Below, one piece after another: positions 16,374-25,908 of a stretch of 64,000 nucleotides of DNA (positions are counted from its first letter, which is position 1; every line of letters starts with the position of its first letter). The position numbers were made by a program, and so were the translations under genes. The notes beneath the pieces were generated by a model. It worked only from the letters and a program-made list of their open reading frames with translations, had not been told where the DNA came from and did not search any database. Source of the stretch: Marinilabilia salmonicolor JCM 21150 (GTDB lineage Bacteria; Bacteroidota; Bacteroidia; Bacteroidales; Marinilabiliaceae); the NCBI RefSeq assembly GCF_000259075.1, contig NZ_AJKI01000010.1, positions 1 through 64,000 on the forward strand, given 5' to 3'.

Positions 16374-17558
16374 TCACTTTAAAAAATCATCATTTTCAAG
16401 TCGGGCCATTGCTTCTATCATTGTAGCCCCACTAATAGCAGACCGAAGGTCACCCCACACAACATCTTCTCCGGGATATTCCCACCAGCTATAGCTGAAT
16501 TTTATATCAGCCTCCTTTTCTGTTCCATGTGTCCACAGGTAGTTGGCATTATTTTCCAAAAACGGGATAAATTTATTCCGATCACTTTCAGGTAGATCGG
16601 GATGCTGAATGAGGAGAGTGAAGTATCTGACAAAGATGCCTTTAAACAAGTTAACATCATGTCCTCCGCCATTATTTCCGGCCTGCTCTCCAAAGTCTGT
16701 CATCACCCGGTTATTGGAGTTAACATTGGCACTTATGTGATATCGGGCAGCCTTAATTGCATCGCGCATATAGACCTGTTCTCCGGTAATGTTATACAAT
16801 TCAATCGCAGCTCCGATAAAAGTTCCGACATCGTAGGAATAGTCACCGTTGGTATTGTCAAACTGCTCATAAATTCTTCCGGTTGACAACACCATACGAT
16901 TATATTTCATCCATTCATAAATCCGAACGGCCCATTCCAGATTATTAAAACCGTCAATAACCTCATCAGGATACTTCTGATAGCGCCGTGCTGCAATAAT
17001 CGCTGCAGGACCATTCGCCGGAATACCTTTGTCTTCCTCAAGCTCATCCGACTGCTCTCTCCACTTGATACCTCCACCCTGATAATCAGTCCATCCCTGG
17101 GTTATCCAGTACCACAGATCTTCTGCAGATTCCTTGTATCTTTCATCACCGGTTGCTTCATAAGCCCTCATATGAGCCATTCCATGCCATCCCATGTCAT
17201 CATAGTACTCATTTCTCCAGGTATCACCATACCAGTTTTTAGCTTTTACGCCTTCGTAAAAGTTATAAATTGCAGTTTTATAGCGCTCATCCCCGGTTCG
17301 GATATATGCATCTACTAAAACATCCAACCCATGTGCTTCAGGCCAGTAATCATTCCAGGCCACCTCTCCGCTAAAAGTATTGTTAAACACGTGGTATTCT
17401 GTATTCCAGTATCGGTCCACAAAAGCAGGGGTGCTACTATCTGCTGCCGCCACCCAAGAGTAGTCAGGAAATTGATTCACTTCGATATACTCATCCTCAT
17501 ACGAACCGCAAGAGAAGGCAATAAGCCCTGCGATAATACTAATAAATACTTGTCTCAT
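16374..17558 (-). CDS. GH76 endo-alpha-1,6-mannanase, lipoprotein
   Basis: The protein has 394 residues with a lipoprotein signal (ISIIAGLIAFSCGSYEDEY). The acidic stretch right after the Cys resembles lipoprotein export signals that send proteins to the outer surface. GH76 motifs are EYYDDMGWHGMAHMRAYE with the catalytic aspartate pair, QGGGIKWREQSDELEE, NGPAAIIAARRYQKY, YDVGTFIGAAIELYNIT and VNLFKGIFVRYFTLLI. It is encoded directly after SusE in the SusCDE operon, the usual place for the surface endo-acting enzyme that generates oligosaccharides for import. Of the three GH76 proteins here it is the best candidate for that role. Confidence 0.92.
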   Translation of the reverse strand: MRQVFISIIAGLIAFSCGSYEDEYIEVNQFPDYSWVAAADSSTPAFVDRYWNTEYHVFNNTFSGEVAWNDYWPEAHGLDVLVDAYIRTGDERYKTAIYNFYEGVKAKNWYGDTWRNEYYDDMGWHGMAHMRAYEATGDERYKESAEDLWYWITQGWTDYQGGGIKWREQSDELEEDKGIPANGPAAIIAARRYQKYPDEVIDGFNNLEWAVRIYEWMKYNRMVLSTGRIYEQFDNTNGDYSYDVGTFIGAAIELYNITGEQVYMRDAIKAARYHISANVNSNNRVMTDFGEQAGNNGGGHDVNLFKGIFVRYFTLLIQHPDLPESDRNKFIPFLENNANYLWTHGTEKEADIKFSYSWWEYPGEDVVWGDLRSAISGATMIEAMARLENDDFLK

Positions 17559-17667
17559 ATAATCTGTTTTTTCAATAAAGGAGTTCTCAAGAAAACCTTC
17601 AAATCCACTCTGACATCGGATAAAAACACCTCTTGTCCGGAAATTCTTGGGAACTCCTAAATTTAAA

Positions 17668-18816
17668 TTACTCTGTTATATTGCTAAAATCATGAGTATA
17701 GTTCTTGTCGGCTGTCATTGAAACAGTAACATCGGTAAAGTATCGGTCGAGATCGTCACCATCACACAACTCATTTGGAAACTTAAATGGACCGTCCCAG
17801 GTTCCGCTTCCTACAATAGCCATATCCCGATATCCTTCCCGATCAATACCGGGTCTGCCGTCAAAGAAAGGCTCACCTTGTCCCCAATGCTCTTCCTGTC
17901 CGTCAACCATAAAAACAAACTTATAACGCTCATCAAAACCCCAACTTGTTTCTACCAGTTGAACATTGTAGTTTTCCAGTTGCCAAACACCGCCTCCTGT
18001 ATAAGTAAATGCTTCGCGCGCCTGGGTCCAGCAAAAGAATATCTCCACACTATTAATCTGTTCCACTTTTGCGGAAGCGGATTCAAAATCAAGGGTGATG
18101 CGATATTGGCCTGATTCTGCAACCGTTGCACCTTCTGGAATACTGTAAGTTTCTTTAAAAGAGACCTGATCTTCGTTTACCATAAAGGTTCTTTGAGTAT
18201 CTCCAAGTTCTGAATAGAAATAATAAGGTTGATCAGCTTCCAGGCTGGTGAAAATCTCATATACTCCAATTTGATCAGTTGCTTTGAAGCGTTGTCCATC
18301 CTCGGATCCTTCGCCTGTAATAAACAGTTCAGCACCTTCCAAACCATTAATACTGTTAAGACGGATAAGTGTAAACGTTCTGGACTCTTTTGCCTTTTCA
18401 AAATTGAGTCCCCTGTTCGAACGAACTGTCCATTTCAGCACACCTTCTTCCCCCAACTCAATTCCGGCTTTTGCAGCAATATTGTTTATTGTTTTGTGGG
18501 TAATGGTAGCTCCGTTAGAAAGTCCCTTATTATCAGAAGCAACAATATAGAGAGGATCTGAAAAGTCTCCATCCGGTGTATCAAACAAAACTTCATAATA
18601 CACAATGCTGTTGTCGGCAGCATAAGCCTTTGACCATTCAAAAAACAGACTTCCGGAAGGTTGTAATATGGTATATTTTTCGTTTTCAGGTTCATAAAGC
18701 TTCTCAACCGGGGTCACCGACACATCTTTAAACTCCTCATCCTCACTACAACCGGGAAGAAATCCCAAAGCAAGAATTACCACTGCGGCGAACGTAAATA
18801 TCAGTTTTGATTTCAT
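17668..18816 (-). CDS. susE: SusE/SusF-family outer-membrane glycan-binding lipoprotein
   Basis: The 382 residues start with a lipoprotein signal (FAAVVILALGFLPGCSEDEE; acidic residues after Cys suggest surface display). The N-terminal Ig-like SusE domain is seen in LQPSGSLFFEWSKAYA, YYEVLFDTPDGDFSDPLY and GVLKWTVRSNRGLNF. Two beta-sandwich modules follow (ELFITGEGSEDGQRF and QLENYNVQLVETSW), each of which could be a starch-binding-like, here mannan-binding, module. Such proteins hold polysaccharide at the cell surface next to the SusCD importer. The gene lies 62 bp after SusD. Ligand is inferred from neighbouring mannanases. Confidence 0.85.
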   Translation of the reverse strand: MKSKLIFTFAAVVILALGFLPGCSEDEEFKDVSVTPVEKLYEPENEKYTILQPSGSLFFEWSKAYAADNSIVYYEVLFDTPDGDFSDPLYIVASDNKGLSNGATITHKTINNIAAKAGIELGEEGVLKWTVRSNRGLNFEKAKESRTFTLIRLNSINGLEGAELFITGEGSEDGQRFKATDQIGVYEIFTSLEADQPYYFYSELGDTQRTFMVNEDQVSFKETYSIPEGATVAESGQYRITLDFESASAKVEQINSVEIFFCWTQAREAFTYTGGGVWQLENYNVQLVETSWGFDERYKFVFMVDGQEEHWGQGEPFFDGRPGIDREGYRDMAIVGSGTWDGPFKFPNELCDGDDLDRYFTDVTVSMTADKNYTHDFSNITE

Positions 18817-18878
18817 TGTCTTTGATTTTTATGTTATTGTTCGGTTTCGTCTCAAAAAATTTCTGTTGCATCAACAGA

Positions 18879-20498
18879 TTAGTATCCGGGATTTTGGCCC
18901 AGGGTAGGATTAATGGTACGCTGCTCTGCGGGTATCGCCCACAGATAATCTCGGTTTTCATTAAAGCTACCATTATCATACCTATAATAATCAAGAGTTC
19001 CACTGCTCATATCAAACTTAGCCCCTCTATAGGGTTCGTTCAATACGATCTCTGCGGTCTCCCATCTGCGAATATCGTAAATCCGGGTACCTTCCAGTGC
19101 CAGTTCAACCCTCCGCTCATTACGAATTACAGTTCTTAATGCCTCCTTACCTCCGGAAGGCATGTCCATTGCCAAAGAGGTATTGTCAAAGCCGGCACGC
19201 TGACGCAAAGCTTTAATGGTTTTATCCCAAACGGCAGCATCCATCTCCCCGAGTTCATTCATAGCCTCAGCATACATCAGAAGAACATCAGCATATCGAA
19301 GTGCAACAAAATTAATATTACAGTCCCAGCTCCCAACAGTCCAGGCCTCCGAGCTCGAGTCATAATACTTTCTGTAGAAATATCCTGTCTGTGTTCCATT
19401 TTCTCTTCCGATCCGGTCGTTGGTATCATTATCAGGATCATTGGGATCCACATTGACCACATAAGTTGTCCCATCTTTTTGAGTAATGGTGCTATTATGA
19501 TGAATAATGGTCATATCCATTCGGGGATCACGATCGTCATAAACATCTTTTGTTTCATCCCATGCACTACCATCTTTCATCAAGTAGGAATCAACCAAAT
19601 CCTGGGTGGGACAAGCCAGAGTATATTGTACGTTTGGAAGGCTGAAAGGCACATAGGTTGAAATTTCGCCCCATGTCAGGTCTTCCGGTACAAACTGAAT
19701 ATCCAAAATTATTTCGTCATTATACTCATTGGCCTTATGAAACAAACCCTCATAATCAGGGAACAATGAATATGCCCCATATTCTGTAATGTTAACAAGC
19801 TTCCCGGCATATTCTTTCACCAGAGGGTACTCATTAAAATTAAGCGCCACCCGGGCATTAAAAGCCACCGCTGCCCCGGAAGTTATTCTCCCCCGATCTT
19901 CTTCAGCATATTCCTCTTTGGCAGGCAAAATCTCTGCTATTTCCTCCAACTCCTGGTGTATCCAGAAAACGATATCATCCTGTGGAGTTCGGGATATACT
20001 TTTTGCGATGGGTAAATCAATATCCTTCGTAAAAAAAGGAATATCACCATACCAGTTGGTGAGCTGAAAATAAAGGAACGCGCGAATAAAGCGGGCTTCT
20101 GCCTTCATCCGTTCACTAAGCTCCTCATCCATCGGCACTCTGTCGATGTTCTCAAGAAAAGTATGCGTTGTCTTTATTCCTGCATAGCAATCCTTCCAAA
20201 CATCATTGAATAGGGTATTGGTTGCATTAGCCTGCCCATTACTAACTACCCGAACATTATCGTTTCCATAACCATTGTATAAATTGTCGCTCAACCGTTC
20301 ATCACGGAACACCCATCCCGGGTTGTTCATCTGCCGATAAGCCATATTTAAAAGAGATGCCGCTTTCTCCGGGGATGTCCAGTAGGTTTCATCCGTAAAC
20401 TGATCGGTAGGCGTAACCTCAAGTTCAACGCACCCTGCCGATAAGACCAAAAGAAAAAACAGACTCCACAATGTATTTTTTAATAATACCGGTCTCAT
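18879..20498 (-). CDS. susD: SusD/RagB-family glycan-binding lipoprotein (pair 1)
   Basis: ATG at 20498 is preferred to an upstream TTG at 20522, giving 539 residues and a clean lipoprotein signal (LWSLFFLLVLSAGCVELEV). The SusD-like N-terminal tetratricopeptide fold shows in TDETYWTSPEKAASLLNMAY and ARFIRAFLYFQLTNWYGDIP. The C-terminal RagB/SusD segment is NFVALRYADVLLMYAEAMNE, then RQRAGFDN, RRVELALEGTRIYDIRRW and the family ending WAIPAEQRTINPTLGQNPGY. SusD lies as a lid over its SusC barrel and captures oligosaccharide. It follows SusC by about 25 bp. The target glycan is most likely an alpha-mannan fragment from the GH76 of the same operon. Confidence 0.95.
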   Translation of the reverse strand: MRPVLLKNTLWSLFFLLVLSAGCVELEVTPTDQFTDETYWTSPEKAASLLNMAYRQMNNPGWVFRDERLSDNLYNGYGNDNVRVVSNGQANATNTLFNDVWKDCYAGIKTTHTFLENIDRVPMDEELSERMKAEARFIRAFLYFQLTNWYGDIPFFTKDIDLPIAKSISRTPQDDIVFWIHQELEEIAEILPAKEEYAEEDRGRITSGAAVAFNARVALNFNEYPLVKEYAGKLVNITEYGAYSLFPDYEGLFHKANEYNDEIILDIQFVPEDLTWGEISTYVPFSLPNVQYTLACPTQDLVDSYLMKDGSAWDETKDVYDDRDPRMDMTIIHHNSTITQKDGTTYVVNVDPNDPDNDTNDRIGRENGTQTGYFYRKYYDSSSEAWTVGSWDCNINFVALRYADVLLMYAEAMNELGEMDAAVWDKTIKALRQRAGFDNTSLAMDMPSGGKEALRTVIRNERRVELALEGTRIYDIRRWETAEIVLNEPYRGAKFDMSSGTLDYYRYDNGSFNENRDYLWAIPAEQRTINPTLGQNPGY

Positions 20499-20522
20499 AT
20501 TTTTCTGTTTTAAATGATTCAA

Positions 20523-23500
20523 CTAAAATTTAACTTCAATTCCGCCACCATAATACTTCAAAGTAGGATAATTCCGACCGCTGTTAGCTCCTCCGGCATT
20601 CATGTTATTCCCAAACTCGGAAGATTCAGGGTCAATAAAGTCATTCTTGGTAAAGGTCAGGAGATTCTGTCCGCTCAAATAGACTCTGAGATTAGCAATT
20701 CCAACCTCACGGGTTATTCGTTCCGGTATTGTATATCCAACCTGAAGGTTTTTCAACCTCACATAAGCGGCATCGTAAATATTTCTATCTGATGAATAGC
20801 TATAGTTATTAGAGTAGGAAGGTGATGAGCTGTTCACCAATCTTGGATATTTAGCATCTGTATTTCCGGGATGCCAATAATCCAACTGATGTTCAAACAT
20901 CACATAGTAATAGCTTCCGTGAAAAGGTTCCACCATTTCTCCCCGCAAAGCCATATCGCGTTTACCTACTCCCTGCCACAGCATATCAACATCAAATCCT
21001 TTCCAGTTCATGTTATAGGTAAAACCGAAAGTGTAACGGGGGAAAGCATTGCCAAGAATATAACGGTCATTATCACTAATTACACCATCCCCATTTCTGT
21101 CAACATATTTGGCATCACCGGGATGCACCATGGCACCCACCGGCAAAGCAGAGTTCTCGATTTCATCATAATTTTGAAAAAAACCATCAGATTTATAACC
21201 GTAATAGCTGTGCAACGGCACTCCCTCTCGCCGTAACCTCTGAATCTCATCGGAGTAAAAAATTTCCTGATCACCGTACTTAACCAGCTTATTAAATGAG
21301 TCCCCAAGATTCAAACCAAAGAAATGTGAGAAATCACCATGGTAAAGTCTGTAATTGACAGACAACTCCCAACCAAGATTACTCATTTCACCGCGGTTTA
21401 CATCAGGAAACGCACCCCCTAAAGTACCGGGAGTTATTGGGGCCAACAACATGTCACGCGTGTACTTATAAAAATAATCATAAGAAACGGACAAACGGTT
21501 GTTTAAAAATGTTGCATCCACACCAATGTCATAGGTTTCCATTTTTTCCCAAGTCAAAAGTTCATTCCCGAACTCGTATCCGGTACCTGTTACTGCACTG
21601 TTATTGAACCCATACTGATTGGTATAAATATTATAGGTTGTCATAAACTGATAATCTCCTACCGACTGGTTTCCCAAAATGCCATAGGAGCCACGGAGCT
21701 TCAGATCACCAAACCGATCCTGCCAGAAAGAGAAGAAACTTTCGTCGGAAATCCTCCATCCCAATGAAACAGATGGAAAAAATCCCCATCGATTATCCTC
21801 TTTAAATCTCGAGGAACCATCGTATCTTCCGCTCATTTCCAAATAGTAGCGATCGAGATATGAATAACCGGCACGTCCGATCCATGAATAGAGAGCTCGT
21901 TCACTAAACCCGTTAGGGGTATTGTAACTTCCGGTATCATAAATGGTATTATCTGTGTCCTGGTACAAGTCGGGATCTACAAAATGTCTTCTGATTTCGT
22001 TACTTTCCCTGCGATAAGATTCGGAGGTATGACCAAATACCGCATTCACTTTATGAATTTCATTAAAAGTTCTGTTGTATTCTAAAAGCAACTGGGTATT
22101 CAACATGGTTGACTTAGCATTGAAATCCTCAATGTGAAACTCGTCAGAACTTGCCTCATTCACAATCAGGTTGCGATCTTTGTAATCATATACCGGATAA
22201 TATCTGCGTTTAATCAAGCGGTGCTCGGACTTTAAATCATATCCTAATACTGCTTTTGCTTTTAACCCTTTCCATATATCAAATTCTCCGGTCACAATTC
22301 CCTGAAAGTGGTCATTATCATTCTTGGTAGTACCTCCCTCATACAAAGAGGCCAAAAAGTTTCCACCTGTAACAATCTCATTATTGTAGTACTTCCCATC
22401 CTCATCGGGATAGATATCATAAGTATTGTAAGTGGGAACACGCATAACATCAGAAATCCATAAACCGCCTCTGTCGGACAAATTCTCGTTTCTGTTATAG
22501 CCCATAACAGTAGTTAACTTAAACTTTCCAAACTCGGAAACAAGATTGGTCCGGAAGTTATACCGCGAAATACCAAAATCGGGTCCTTTAAAATTGCTTT
22601 CCTGATCATAATACCCGAAAGAAACATTGTAAGAGGTATTTTCGGTTCCACCTCTGACGCCTAAATTATAGCTCTGTTGCAACGCATTTTGCATAACAGC
22701 CTCCATCCCCCATTCACTATCGCCATGCGCAAACTGTGCAATTTCTTCGGGTGTATAAACAGGGTTTGCTCCAGCATTAACATAAGAGTCGTTTCTCAAC
22801 AATGCATTCTGGTAACCGCTGACAGGAGTCAGAAGGATATCAGGCTCCTGAATTCCCCTGGCAATATTTAAGGTCACTTCGGGCTTCATATTGAACCTAC
22901 CCTTTTTGGTGGTCACCAGGATAACCCCATTACCTGCCCTGGATCCATAAATTGCTGCCGTACCTGCATCTTTCAGAACTGAAACACTTTCAATATCGTT
23001 CGGATTCAACTCATTCATATCCCCAACATTATCAGCAACCATCCCGTCGATAACCAGCAACGGATTATTATCACTGATTGTGCTAACCCCCCTGATGTTA
23101 ATGTTCATGGAGTTATCATTGGGATTCATGCTGCGTTGCTGAATAATCAAACTGGGAGAGGTCCCCTGCAATGCCTGTGTGAGATTAGCAACCGGCCTTC
23201 CTTCCACAGCACGCGACTGCACCTGATCCACGGCACCCACAAGATCTTTCCTTTTAGCGGTACCATACCCAATTACCACGACCTCGTCCAAATATTCGGA
23301 ACTGGTTTCCAGAACAATGTCATAAAAATTCTCATCCCCCACAGTTATCGTCTTATCTTCATACCCAACGTATGAGATTTTCAGTGTCGCTCCGGGAACC
23401 ACATCCATCTGAAAATTACCATCGATATCAGTAATTGTTCCATCGGTGGTACCTTCAATGTAAACGGCGACCCCAACCATGGGCCCTTCTGCATCTCTAA

Positions 23501-23663
23501 TTTTTCCGGTTATTGTTTTCTTTGAATCATCCTGTTGAAAAACAAAGGATGAATTCAACTTACCATTATCGGCAAATGCGGGTTGTAATCCACATAGAAC
23601 CGAGGCAAAAAACAAAGCTCCTAAAGCGCTCAGCTTAAGAAAAAGCTTTCCCGTTTCTGTCAT
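20523..23663 (-). CDS. susC: SusC/RagA TonB-dependent outer-membrane importer (pair 1)
   Basis: I use ATG at 23663 because AAAGG lies just upstream and a signal peptide follows directly; the in-frame ATG at 23696 has neither. The protein has 1046 residues. The order is signal peptide (ALGALFFASVLCGLQPAFA), a carboxypeptidase-like regulatory domain (KTITGKIRDAEGPMVGVAVY), and a TonB box region (LDEVVVIGYGTAKRKDLVG). Next come the plug (LQGTSPSLIIQQRS, NPLLVIDGMV, SVLKDAGTAAIYGSRAGNG) and a 22-strand barrel ending GGIEVKF. It imports glycans too large for porins using TonB energy. It heads the operon with SusD, SusE and GH76. Confidence 0.95.
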   Translation of the reverse strand: MTETGKLFLKLSALGALFFASVLCGLQPAFADNGKLNSSFVFQQDDSKKTITGKIRDAEGPMVGVAVYIEGTTDGTITDIDGNFQMDVVPGATLKISYVGYEDKTITVGDENFYDIVLETSSEYLDEVVVIGYGTAKRKDLVGAVDQVQSRAVEGRPVANLTQALQGTSPSLIIQQRSMNPNDNSMNINIRGVSTISDNNPLLVIDGMVADNVGDMNELNPNDIESVSVLKDAGTAAIYGSRAGNGVILVTTKKGRFNMKPEVTLNIARGIQEPDILLTPVSGYQNALLRNDSYVNAGANPVYTPEEIAQFAHGDSEWGMEAVMQNALQQSYNLGVRGGTENTSYNVSFGYYDQESNFKGPDFGISRYNFRTNLVSEFGKFKLTTVMGYNRNENLSDRGGLWISDVMRVPTYNTYDIYPDEDGKYYNNEIVTGGNFLASLYEGGTTKNDNDHFQGIVTGEFDIWKGLKAKAVLGYDLKSEHRLIKRRYYPVYDYKDRNLIVNEASSDEFHIEDFNAKSTMLNTQLLLEYNRTFNEIHKVNAVFGHTSESYRRESNEIRRHFVDPDLYQDTDNTIYDTGSYNTPNGFSERALYSWIGRAGYSYLDRYYLEMSGRYDGSSRFKEDNRWGFFPSVSLGWRISDESFFSFWQDRFGDLKLRGSYGILGNQSVGDYQFMTTYNIYTNQYGFNNSAVTGTGYEFGNELLTWEKMETYDIGVDATFLNNRLSVSYDYFYKYTRDMLLAPITPGTLGGAFPDVNRGEMSNLGWELSVNYRLYHGDFSHFFGLNLGDSFNKLVKYGDQEIFYSDEIQRLRREGVPLHSYYGYKSDGFFQNYDEIENSALPVGAMVHPGDAKYVDRNGDGVISDNDRYILGNAFPRYTFGFTYNMNWKGFDVDMLWQGVGKRDMALRGEMVEPFHGSYYYVMFEHQLDYWHPGNTDAKYPRLVNSSSPSYSNNYSYSSDRNIYDAAYVRLKNLQVGYTIPERITREVGIANLRVYLSGQNLLTFTKNDFIDPESSEFGNNMNAGGANSGRNYPTLKYYGGGIEVKF

Positions 23664-23768
23664 AGTATTACCTTTTTTGATTGAAAAATCAGCCATATAA
23701 AACAGCTGTTGTATTAGTAGATATTAGAGTTACGGCATTCATCTGTTCAAAATCACGAAGAGTTTTGA

Positions 23769-23792
23769 AACACCAGAATGACACCTGGTGTT
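23769..23792 (-). promoter_or_regulatory. Inverted repeat upstream of SusC (pair 1)
   Basis: AACACCAG and CTGGTGTT form a perfect 8-bp inverted repeat with an 8-nt centre, about 105 bp upstream of the SusC start. This is a plausible HTCS operator position or a stem in the 5' leader. No copy was seen upstream of the second SusC. Confidence 0.4.
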
Positions 23793-23873
23793 AAGCTGCT
23801 CAAGTTTTTCATTTCCACTTTTTCACAGTATAAATTCACCATACACCATTTTTTTATTACCATTTATCTATAA

Positions 23874-23921
23874 CTTTCATCCGTATAAAATTTATCTAAG
23901 TTATTGGTCGGATGGAACTCG
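23874..23921 (-). repeat. Repeat element copy B, between GH97 and SusC
   Basis: This 48-bp block matches copy C at the GH92 start (21 identical bases plus 14/15) and copy A (31/35). It ends next to a small GTCCC...GGGAC dyad at 23921-23938. Here the embedded ATG opens only a six-codon frame, so this copy is non-coding. Confidence 0.65.
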
Positions 23922-23955
23922 TCCCGACTAATTGGGACTCGTTTCAAGTGTCACT

Positions 23956-25908
23956 TTATTCTATTACGGCAGTCCATCCTCCATTTCGCACCATCGTAAA
24001 GGAGACAACATCTCCGGAACGAACTTCTTTCTTTATTTTCCGATAATCCATTGCCTGCTGTTTGGCATTCGGACCATCCCCAAAGGCGGTCATCACATAA
24101 TTCTTATCCCCTTCCAGAAAATCAAGAGCTATTTCAAACCTTCGCTCATCCTCTCCACCATTTGTAATCCCACCAATAAACCATTGCTTTCCCTTTCTTT
24201 TGGCAACAACAGCATACTCACCCAATTTGGCTTCCAGGGCAATGGTTTCATCCCAGGTAACGGGTACCTGAGTAATAAAATCTGTACATTCTTTGTTTTT
24301 ATAATAAAGCGTAGGATTATCGGCCAACATCTGAAGCCCGCTCTCAAAAATCACAAAAAGTGCCATTTGATAGGCCCGGGTTCCAATGCTGGCAGAATTT
24401 GGTCGCCTTGAACAATAAACTTCAGGCTGCATACTAATCATAGCTCCCGGTGTGTAGTCCATGGCTCCCACAGCATTGCGCATAAACGGAAAAAACAAGC
24501 TGTTGTCAGGTGTTGCTCCTCTCATTTGTTCCATTCCCCTTACCCCTTCATAACTCAGCACATTGGGATATAAGTATTCTAACCCTGCAGGTTTAAAAGA
24601 TCCATGAAAATCAACAAACAATTCATTTTTGGCAGCCTCTCTTGCCACCCTTTCATAAAAATTCACCATCCATTGATCGCTTCGATCCATGAAATCGATC
24701 TTAACACCCGCAATTCCCCACTCATGAAAAGTCCTGAACAGATCAAAGTTATTCTCCACCGTCAGCCATGTCAACCATAAAATAATATCCACCCCTTTAT
24801 CTTTCCCATAACGAATCAATTCGTGAAGATCAATTTCCGGGTTGGGGACAAAAGGATTGCGTGTATCTTTGGCCCACCCCTCATCCATAATGATATAAGG
24901 GATCCCAAATTGCGCAGCAAAATCAATGAAATATTTGTAGGTTTCGATATTATAGCCGGACACAAAATCCACATCAGGCCCGTAAGGAGAAGCTCCATTC
25001 CACCACTCCCAGCTAACCTGACCGGGAGCAATCCACAAAGGATCTTTAATCACAGACGATTGGGCCAACCTAAGAGACATTGTATTTTCAATGAGCGCCC
25101 CGTCTCTTTCTGATATAACAAAATAACGCCAGGGAAAAGATCTTTTCCCATTGGTCCTGGCAATATAATCGGCTTCTTTTTGAATTTTCACACTCCTGTC
25201 TCCTTCAGCTTCAAATTCCAGTGGACACTTGGGGAACTCTGCATTTATTCTGTCCCCATTTCCCTTAAGGAACATACATGGATAGTCCAACAGATCAGTT
25301 TCAGATATCAGAATCTTATATCCTTTGTGCGTATCAAGAAGAACAGGCAAAGTTGATCTTTCATCATTACTATTCCAGCTTCCTGACTTCAATGATGAAT
25401 ATGGCTCCTCATAAGCCGTCTTAAAACTCTCGGTTTGCTGAATATGCGCCGTATATTCATGCGGTAATCCCATTACAACCTCTTCATTGAGAATTTCTAT
25501 CCGTCCCCGGATATTGGTAACGAAACGATAAGCTACCCCATCATCAAAAATCCTGAATTCTACAGAGTAATTATCTTCAAACTTTAAAATCAATCCATTA
25601 TACTTATTCTCAACTTCTTTAAATTTGAGAGCAACCACAGGGGTTATTATATCACTTACAGAAGATTCCCTAGACCGAAGTAATGTTGGATGATCTCCCA
25701 GGGTATTATCCCTCGTTTGAATACTCACAAAATTATCAACCAGTAAAACATCATCCCCGGAGCTAACTGAAAAATAAATCTTGTCAGAAATCCGAACACT
25801 CACACTGATTTTACCTCCAGGAGAATTAACTTCAAATGACTTTGCCTGTAATCCTTCTGAAAAGATCAGATACATTACCAAAAAAACAATCCGTTTAAAA
25901 CAGTTCAT
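23956..25908 (-). CDS. GH97 family alpha-glycosidase
   Basis: This 650-residue periplasmic enzyme has a type I signal (VMYLIFSEGLQAKS). The N-terminal beta-sandwich covers about residues 25-285 (SPGGKISVSV, DDGVAYRFVTN, RTNGKRSFPWRYFVI). The catalytic barrel starts at PGQVSWEWWNGASPYGPDVD and includes YIIMDEGWAKDTRNPF, AGVKIDFMDRSDQWMV and FVDFHGSFKPAGLEYLYPN. The C-terminal domain ends VVAKRKGKQWFIGGITNGG. The Asp-containing KIDFMD motif fits the retaining (alpha-galactosidase-like) branch better than inverting SusB, though that call is tentative. In an alpha-mannan locus it may remove glucosyl or galactosyl decorations. It is upstream of SusC on the same strand and divergent from the HTCS genes. 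Confidence 0.9.
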   Translation of the reverse strand: MNCFKRIVFLVMYLIFSEGLQAKSFEVNSPGGKISVSVRISDKIYFSVSSGDDVLLVDNFVSIQTRDNTLGDHPTLLRSRESSVSDIITPVVALKFKEVENKYNGLILKFEDNYSVEFRIFDDGVAYRFVTNIRGRIEILNEEVVMGLPHEYTAHIQQTESFKTAYEEPYSSLKSGSWNSNDERSTLPVLLDTHKGYKILISETDLLDYPCMFLKGNGDRINAEFPKCPLEFEAEGDRSVKIQKEADYIARTNGKRSFPWRYFVISERDGALIENTMSLRLAQSSVIKDPLWIAPGQVSWEWWNGASPYGPDVDFVSGYNIETYKYFIDFAAQFGIPYIIMDEGWAKDTRNPFVPNPEIDLHELIRYGKDKGVDIILWLTWLTVENNFDLFRTFHEWGIAGVKIDFMDRSDQWMVNFYERVAREAAKNELFVDFHGSFKPAGLEYLYPNVLSYEGVRGMEQMRGATPDNSLFFPFMRNAVGAMDYTPGAMISMQPEVYCSRRPNSASIGTRAYQMALFVIFESGLQMLADNPTLYYKNKECTDFITQVPVTWDETIALEAKLGEYAVVAKRKGKQWFIGGITNGGEDERRFEIALDFLEGDKNYVMTAFGDGPNAKQQAMDYRKIKKEVRSGDVVSFTMVRNGGWTAVIE

